From contig OX291551.1 in NCBI GenBank assembly GCA_946406115.1, forward strand, positions 12,710,001 through 12,774,000: a DNA stretch of 64,000 nt, read 5' to 3'. Below, one piece after another: positions 58,511 to 64,000 of this stretch (the stretch's first letter is position 1; the number at the start of each line of letters is the position of its first letter). The notes below the pieces were generated by a model. That model was not told the origin of the DNA. It worked only from the letters and a program-made list of their open reading frames with translations, and searched no databases. A program made the position numbers and the translations under genes. The stretch is from Apoda limacodes (Eukaryota; Arthropoda; Insecta; Lepidoptera; Limacodidae).

Positions 58511-58800
58511 AGACACCATTCAACGACGGGCTGTGAGAATTGACGACGATCCCAAACTCACTTGCCGTATCGAGCCCTTAAGTCTGAGGAGAGACTTTGC
58601 CTCCCTGTGTGTGTTCTACAGTTTGTATAATGTGATGTGTTCTGAGGAATTGTTTGAAATGATGCCAACGGCTACTTTCTACTATCTCGCCGCTCGTTAT
58701 CAGCAGGGAATTTATTCTCCCACTTTAGAACCAAAATGGTCGCGTACAGTACGGTTTCAGAGAAATTTTCTCCCGCAAACTTTTTTTTTTGTATTGATTG
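58511..58800 (+). pseudogene. Jockey-like LINE ORF2 C-terminal fragment
   Basis: Plus-strand frame with DTIQRRAVRIDDDPKLTCRI, EPLSLRRDFASLCVFYSLYN, CSEELFEMMPTATFYYLAAR and VRFQRNFLPQT. This is the recognisable C-terminus of jockey-clade ORF2 (after the RT domain). The start lacks its upstream RT and the end runs into a T-run and a stop at 58821. Dead fragment between the two NRF-like genes. Confidence 0.88.
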
Positions 58801-58829
58801 TAGTAATGGTTATATTTTGTTGATAACAG

Positions 58830-59730
58830 GATAAGTTTTGCAGCAAGGATAATAGCAACAAATATCTTGTTACATTTAGAGTATTTTTAAGTATCTTTTG
58901 TAGATTTTATAAGATTGTTGTATATGTTATATAATTAGTGCTTAATCTGATGTTGAAGTAAAGTTATTCCGTGCTTTTCTATGTAAAGAAATATCATCGT
59001 AATAAGTTTTCGTTGAATTTATAAAATAATACATATTGTTTAGTATGAATTACAATTATAAAAACACTGTATTCACTAGCATTTAATACTACTACTTTTA
59101 CTGCTATAAAATTTTTCAATTTATCGATAGTTTGATCGACAGGTCAAGCCCTTTCTGTTTACGAATAAATTCAGGAACATGGATGTTACGCGCAACTGTC
59201 TTATGCACTGTAACAAAGTGACGCACATTCAAAATAGTGTCATTATAAGTTCAACTTTTTGTAACTGTTTAGTAACTTTGTACCTGTTTTCCCGTCCCTC
59301 GCAAAATTTGGTAACGAGTAAAAGACTTCATGGCGCCTCCTCTCGGCAGCGTCAGGATGCCGTGTTGCTCTATGCAAAATGTTGATATCATTATAAACTT
59401 GTTTAATTGACACAATTTGAACTCGAATGCTTGTTGTTCATGCGAAAGTTTGTTGTAATTTTTTATGGCTTAAAAGACACATAGTTTTCAGTAATTTAGT
59501 TTTCAGATAGTTGCTGCTTCAGGAACAGGTATTAGCATCAGCAAAATATCTCTGAAGTTGGAAGGTGGCCTTAAATGTCGGTCAATCGTTAAATGAAGAA
59601 AAAAGCTTGGTCCTATTGAAATAAATTTAATACTTAGTTATTTTTTAACTATTTAAAATCTAGTTTTTTATTATGTTTTAACGCATATTTCTTGTTTAAC
59701 TAAAAGAACTTGTCGTATTCTTGGATGGTG
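58830..59730. other. AT-rich intergenic stretch
   Basis: No gene or recognised repeat except a slightly GC-richer patch at 59270-59370 ('ctcctctcggcagcgtcagg'). The plus frame 59179-59385 is not convincing. Confidence 0.5.
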
Positions 59731-59734
59731 ACAA

Positions 59735-60000
59735 TGTTTTTTGAGTTCCGTACCTCAAAAGGAAAAAAGGAAACCTCAAAGGATCACTTTGTCGTCCGTC
59801 TGTCGGTCTGTCTCTCAAGACCCTTTTTCTCACGAAAGAGTGAAGGTATCAAGTTAAAATGTGTATCAAATACTAAGGTCTACGGACCCTTGAAGCTGTA
59901 AAAAAATCAAGCTTACAAGTCAAAGCACTACAAAAATACGACCGAAAATTTTTGTTGCATATTTTGGCATTCACATATAAATCAAAACCTATAGGGTAAT
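59735..60000 (+). repeat. Common lepidopteran 'gttccgtacctcaaaaggaaa' repeat
   Basis: 'gagttccgtacctcaaaagg', 'gtcgtccgtctgtcggtctg', 'tctctcaagaccctttttct' and 'actaaggtctacggaccctt' match the copy at 32445-32640 closely. The plus frame 59710-59901 is a by-product. Confidence 0.8.
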
Positions 60001-60269
60001 TCCCGCTGTCTTAGTATCATGAAATTTCACACGAAGCAAGGTCGAACAGCACAAATATAGGAAAAAAATCGGAATTTGTGAATTTGTAGTTTTAATATAA
60101 AAAATGTCGGTCTGCCTGACAATACTACTCTTTTGTGTACTGACAATTGGGTACTTCCCGTTGTCCTAGAATCATGCAATTGGCAAGCAGCAACGTTACT
60201 AAGCATACTCGTACATACAGGAAAATAATCTAAAAAACCATAAATTCGTTGTTACAGTTCAAAAACTGC

Positions 60270-60385
60270 TGACTTGCCAGCCAACAGTGACGCTGCGATG
60301 GCCCGCATAATGGAATATGGCCGAAATCGCCCTCGCCCAAGATGAGACCGGCCATGCCCCAATAGTAGGGACGTATGATAGCTGG
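60270..60385 (-). repeat. SINE/LINE-end repeat (copy 3, inverted)
   Basis: 'gaaatcgccctcgcccaaga', 'ggccatgccccaatagtagg' and 'gacgtatgata' are the reverse complement of the 45300/47140 family. Confidence 0.65.
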
Positions 60386-60899
60386 TTAGGAAATTCTCAA
60401 CAAAAATCACTTTCTTTTGAGTTAACTATGTCATTGATAAAAACTTTTTCCATCGCTGAAAGGAAATTACCGCTATGTTGTTAAAAAGGAAAAATGCACT
60501 AATATTTTAATCGAAGACTGACAGACTTAATCGAAGATAGAATGGCTTCTTGAGCGCTAGCTCTTGTACAGTTTACTCAGACCATTCTACCAACTATGCT
60601 CCTTTTCTTTTTTATTGTATAATATATTCAGTAATGTTAATTATTCATAATTTTAGATGCAGAAAACAATATTAATATTTTAATTTAGTCCTAAGCACTG
60701 GTAAAACGTAAAAACGTAGTGCAGTACCTACATATGTATGTATATTAAAATCATAATGGCGTTATAAATATTAAACTTTGTTTAATTTTTAAAAACAACA
60801 GTAATATAATTACATCATATCATCTTATTTTGGTCCACTGCCTCATACGCGCATAAGCCTTCTACAAATCAGAGTGAGTGAGAATTCTTTAGGTGATTT

Positions 60900-61290
60900 T
60901 TATTCTTTTTCGGATGACTGTCCCTCAGAGATTCTCACAGTATAGCTGGCTCAATCGCGATATGTGACTTTGAACATGTGGATCAGTCCCGCTGTAAGTG
61001 TCCACATTCCTGCAGCGTAAGTCTTGACAGGTAGCATCCAAGGGTAAAAAAATTTCGTCTTTAGACTCATCTGTATAGGCAACGTGATGACAATGCATAC
61101 CAAATACTGGATGGTGAGAGGACATAGGTACGCAAAATTGCTGTGAGCTATTGGATGCGTAATGTGCAGGATCATGCAACGTAACGCACGACGCACCTTG
61201 GGAGAGGCCTATACCCAGCAGTAGACTGTAGTGGGCTGATAATGAAATAAGTAAATAATGAATAAAGTGATCGCGCGTCAACAAAACCTA
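60900..61290. other. LINE-end piece and unidentified open frame
   Basis: 61196-61245 ('gggagaggcctatacccagc' 'agtagactgtagtgggctga') is a typical lepidopteran LINE 3' end. The minus frame 60925-61284 includes a Cys/His-rich stretch (CVPMSSHHPVFGMHCHHVAY) but overlaps this repeat and shows no known domain. I do not call it a gene. Confidence 0.45.
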
Positions 61291-61599
61291 TGTAACATGT
61301 CTTAACTTCATCTAACACTCACGTTGGACAAAAAGTTGGGCTGTTGTTATAAGGTCGTGTAGTGGCGGCCGCAGAATTCACCGTTACTGGAGTGATGGTG
61401 CGCCTACATGCATCAAAACGCCTTCGAACGGCCCTTCTACATGTGGAAGGATGAAGGTGTAGTGGCGAAAAAGTTTTTGGATAAAGATCACTTCGAGAAT
61501 TTGCTTATCCACGCCCAAATAGAGGGGGCAGCTGCTTGTGAATATTATGTGCACTGTACAATTGGACTAATAAATTTTAAAGATTTAATATTTTTCATG

Positions 61600-61605
61600 T
61601 TTATT
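61600..61605 (-). terminator. Polyadenylation signal candidate for gene 2
   Basis: AATAAA on the minus strand, 131 bp beyond the stop codon of NRF-like gene 2. It is the nearest canonical signal. Confidence 0.45.
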
Positions 61606-61735
61606 GTAAATTTGAGATCAACTAACTATTTATAATTATACCTATTTACGATTATAAAGTATAAGTTATTAGAGGAGTATGTACAATTAATATTACTACA
61701 GTTTATAGCACGTTCAATTAGCATCACAGCTTTTA

Positions 61736-61974
61736 TCAATTTTCTAAACTACTTAAATCTTTTTTTTGTTCGTTATCACCATTAGCCAGATCTATTGACT
61801 CTCCATTGTTAATTTCACTTGATTCCCCATTTGACATTTGATTGGCGTCTTCTTTTGGTGTGTTATTGGATTCTTCTAGTTTGTCAACTGGAGTTTCGTT
61901 CTCAATTTGTTTATTATTGAATTTTTTTCCTAATATTTCTGGTTCGGTTTTTGGTGGTGTTGTCTTTTTGATCC
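61736..61974 (-). CDS. Gene 2 terminal coding exon: hydrophilic tail
   Basis: Acceptor tttttaaag; 239 nt ending TGA. Encodes a charged, Asn/Glu/Lys-rich tail (KKTTPPKTEPEILGKKF ... SSLEN) with no membrane segment, so it is predicted cytosolic and disordered. The preceding intron is only 72 bp (61975-62046). Confidence 0.85.
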
Positions 61975-64000
61975 CTTTAAAAATAAAAAGTCTGGTTAGT
62001 TAAAAAACACTAGAACTCAAAATAGTTATGATTTTATGATACATACCTGCACCTAAAACAACATTGAAAATCGTTGAGAAAGGATAGTCAATGAATAACG
62101 TTACTATAAAGGACACAATTAGAGTCAGTGCATAGTCACCAAAAAATCTAAACATCTGAAACGAAAAAAAAAAAAAATAGTTAAGGGTAAAAATATTTTT
62201 ATTTTAAAAATGCATAATACATATTAAGTTTAGAATAATTAAGAATCAATAAAAATATCAAATTAATTAATAGGAAATTAAAATTATAATAAAAGGAAAA
62301 TATCTCAATCCTAATATAGTGCAATTTTACTCAAGTTCGCAGCTTTTAAAAAAACAATCACAATTTTCGAAAGAAATTAAGTACAAAATTGCAGTACATG
62401 GAAATTATATTACAGGGCAAATTTTTGAGCTTAAGGGTAATCAAAGTTAGATAACAATGACTATTAAAAATAGTCTTAAAATAAGTTTTTTTTTAATTTC
62501 TTCCAGTTAAAACGATATTATAGCACCTCCAAGCTATCCAACATTTCATTAGATTAAAAACGATAAAGATTGTTATAGGTAGGTACTTTATGTATGACTG
62601 TAAACTTCGAGTTATAATTTCAAATAAACCAGAAATTTACAATAGTCAAATATAAACCATAATATTTTTTAAATATATTACAATTTTGTAAAAATTATAT
62701 CACCTAAAGACTTTTATCTAAACCTTTGAGGTGAAAGATAGCTGCACATTCAACAGTGACAAGTATAACATTCCATAGTTACATAATAAAAACTAAGATG
62801 TAGTATTTTTAGTTTATTGAATACTTACAAATGCTGCAACCGTAAAATAAAACGGCTGAAGTTCCATAGTGCAAGTGAGGTACATCAGTGAGTAATGAAA
62901 AATGTACATTGCGAAGGAGATACGAGCTGGCAGTTTCCAAATTTTTAGTGATAAAAACCAATTGATCGGTCCTATAAAACAAATGCATTATCAATTTATA
63001 TAAAGGGTTTCGACACATAACAATGTGCCATATAAATAATACATAAAAAAAACTGAATGTAAATATTTTTAGTGCCTTTATTTTTGAATGTTTTAAGGAA
63101 AAAAACTCTATACAAACATGACTACTTAGTAAAATAAAATAGAGTTATACGAAATGTACGGTTTTGTTCAATAATTATTTACATCCAACATTTCAATCTT
63201 GCATTTATGTTTTAACTTGTGTTTGCCAGCGGCTCCACCCGCCCTAAATTTGATTATCGGCGTGGGATTCTTACGGCACTTCCTTGATTATACTTAAAAA
63301 GTTTGTTATAGCAAGTTATAGCCACAGTTATAGTTCGTTCAAGTTTTTTAATTTTTAATACCACTAAGTTGGCAAACAAGCTTACGGTCCGCCTGATGGT
63401 AAGCGGTCACCGTAGCCTATGGACGCTTGCAACACCAGGGGTATCACTTGCCGATATAATAATCCGTTCAAGTGGAATACAGTTATAGTTACTGTTACAG
63501 GAACTTTTGATTTTTTCGGGATTAAAAAGCCTATGACTTTTCCGTATCTTGATCTACCTTTGTGCAAAATTTCAGCTCAATTCGATGCTCCGTTGCAGCA
63601 GGATTGACTAACAAACATTATAGTTATTCCCGCGGGAAATTTTGAATTTTGCGGTATGAAATAAGGCCTGTCCTAATCCAGGACCTAACCTATGTGTGTG
63701 CCAAGTTTCATCACGATCCGATTGAGTAACAAACATCTAAACTTTCGCATTTATAATATTAGTGGGATTTGCATGCTCACCACCATATCCATGAACGCAT
63801 GCGAAGATCATCCAGCCGAGAGATGCTGCCCAAATTGGTCTCATGAAAGAGTTCATGAGATTGTCAACGAGCTGGTTATCCCAATCCAATTGTATAATGA
63901 GGTAAGTAAAAGAAACTACCCAACATGACAGTCCCGCAGCAAGAACCCAAAATAGTGCTACTAGTGCCTGTAATAGGTAAAAAAATTGCAAAGAGCGACC
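61736..64000 (-). CDS. NRF-6-like acyltransferase gene 2 (partial; 5' part beyond window)
   Basis: Minus-strand exons 63967-63781, 62971-62829, 62155-62047 and 61974-61736 (stop TGA at 61738-61736) give the C-terminal quarter of an NRF-6-like multi-pass acyltransferase. The first three have exactly the lengths (187, 143, 109 nt) and phases of gene 1 exons 10-12. Conserved blocks are DNQLVDNLMNSFMRP, NWFLSLKIWKLPARIS and the last helix. The protein ends in a 79-residue hydrophilic Glu/Lys/Asn-rich cytosolic tail. It is the upstream (5') neighbour of gene 1 on the same strand, so the two form a tandem paralogous pair about 7 kb apart. Confidence 0.92.
62047..62155 (-). CDS. Gene 2 exon equivalent to gene 1 exon 12
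   Basis: Encodes FFGDYALTLIVSFIVTLFID then YPFSTIFNVVLGA. Acceptor cgtttcag, donor GTATGT. 109 nt, phase 1 out. Confidence 0.93.
62829..62971 (-). CDS. Gene 2 exon equivalent to gene 1 exon 11
   Basis: Encodes PINWFLSLKIWKLPARISFA, MYIFHYSLMYL and the following hydrophobic stretch to VAAF. Acceptor gttttatag, donor GTAAGT. 143 nt. Confidence 0.95.
63225..63770 (+). repeat. Composite interspersed repeats next to gene 2 exon
   Basis: 63220-63350 begins 'gccagcggctccacccgccc' with 'agttatagccacagttatag'. 63360-63450 contains 'ggcaaacaagcttacggtcc' 'gcctgatggtaagcggtcac', a very common lepidopteran repeat. 63600-63770 contains 'ccaagtttcatcacgatccg' and ends 'actttcgcatttataatatt' 'agtgggat'. 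Short frames at 63382-63567 and 63419-63607 lie within them and are not genes. Confidence 0.7.
63781..63967 (-). CDS. Gene 2 exon equivalent to gene 1 exon 10
   Basis: Encodes ALVALFWVLAAGLSCWVV, DWDNQLVDNLMNSFMRPIWA and SLGWMIFACVHGYG. Acceptor ctattacag at the right edge, donor GTGAGC. An interspersed repeat ends about 10 bp beyond the donor. Confidence 0.95.

Noticed and set aside
61408..61635. 75-codon plus-strand frame (MHQNAFERPFYMWKDEG...)
   Set aside because: The first 50 residues look somewhat protein-like, but the rest is AT-rich and overlaps the 3' region of gene 2; no family recognised, so left uncalled.
63692..63928. Plus-strand frame across gene 2 exon
   Set aside because: It is the antisense of the well-supported NRF-like exon at 63781-63967.
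1..64000. CRISPR arrays, bacterial operons, rRNA or intact tRNA genes
   Set aside because: None seen; the tandem arrays have long, contiguous units without unique spacers, and the window is eukaryotic.

Overview
This is an AT-rich, repeat-dense eukaryotic window, almost certainly from a moth or butterfly. The evidence is interrupted genes with GT-AG introns and many interspersed repeats typical of Lepidoptera: a 'first-cytosine-rich ... cacttggccggttttt' family, 'cttcgtccgcgtgga' elements, jockey-like LINE pieces, a Penelope piece, Tc1/mariner and MITEs. There are no bacterial operons. Homology calls come from reading the sequence and from memory of the families; no search was run.

Left part (about 3.7-27.5 kb): a nested transposon structure. 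The host layer is a near-perfect palindrome with arms of about 1.41 kb and a loop of about 350 bp. Its left arm was hit twice. A 1,553-bp Tc1-like element (3968-5520, TA duplications, transposase broken by two stops) sits near the outer end. A 19.1-kb LTR element (5875-25003, 4-bp AAGT duplications) sits further in. The right arm (26116-27526) is intact and keeps the empty site of both insertions. The LTR element has unusually long LTRs (6,089 and 6,056 bp, TGTAG...CTACA). Its 7-kb internal region is filled with tandem repeats (about 92-bp with a three-unit higher-order period, about 82-bp, and a 26-bp TTAGG-like array) and has no intact gag-pol. Only a gypsy-integrase-like remnant next to the polypurine tract suggests its ancestry. 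It looks like a giant non-autonomous LTR retrotransposon (LARD-like), and I consider it the most novel object here.

Right part (31-64 kb): two tandem minus-strand genes of the NRF-6 ('nose resistant to fluoxetine') acyltransferase family. Gene 1 is reconstructed as 12 exons over 31067-54591 (about 691 codons): signal peptide, cysteine-rich NRF domain, then the multi-pass acyltransferase-3 domain. Its last coding exon was not identified. Gene 2 enters from the right edge; its last four coding exons, down to the stop at 61736, are visible. Three of those exons match gene 1 exactly in length and phase, so the pair arose by tandem duplication. Introns hold jockey RT, Penelope GIY-YIG, DUF7869-like DDE, MITE and SINE remnants, including a 9.4-kb intron 9. 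Nearly all other open frames look like chance frames or repeat-derived sequence.
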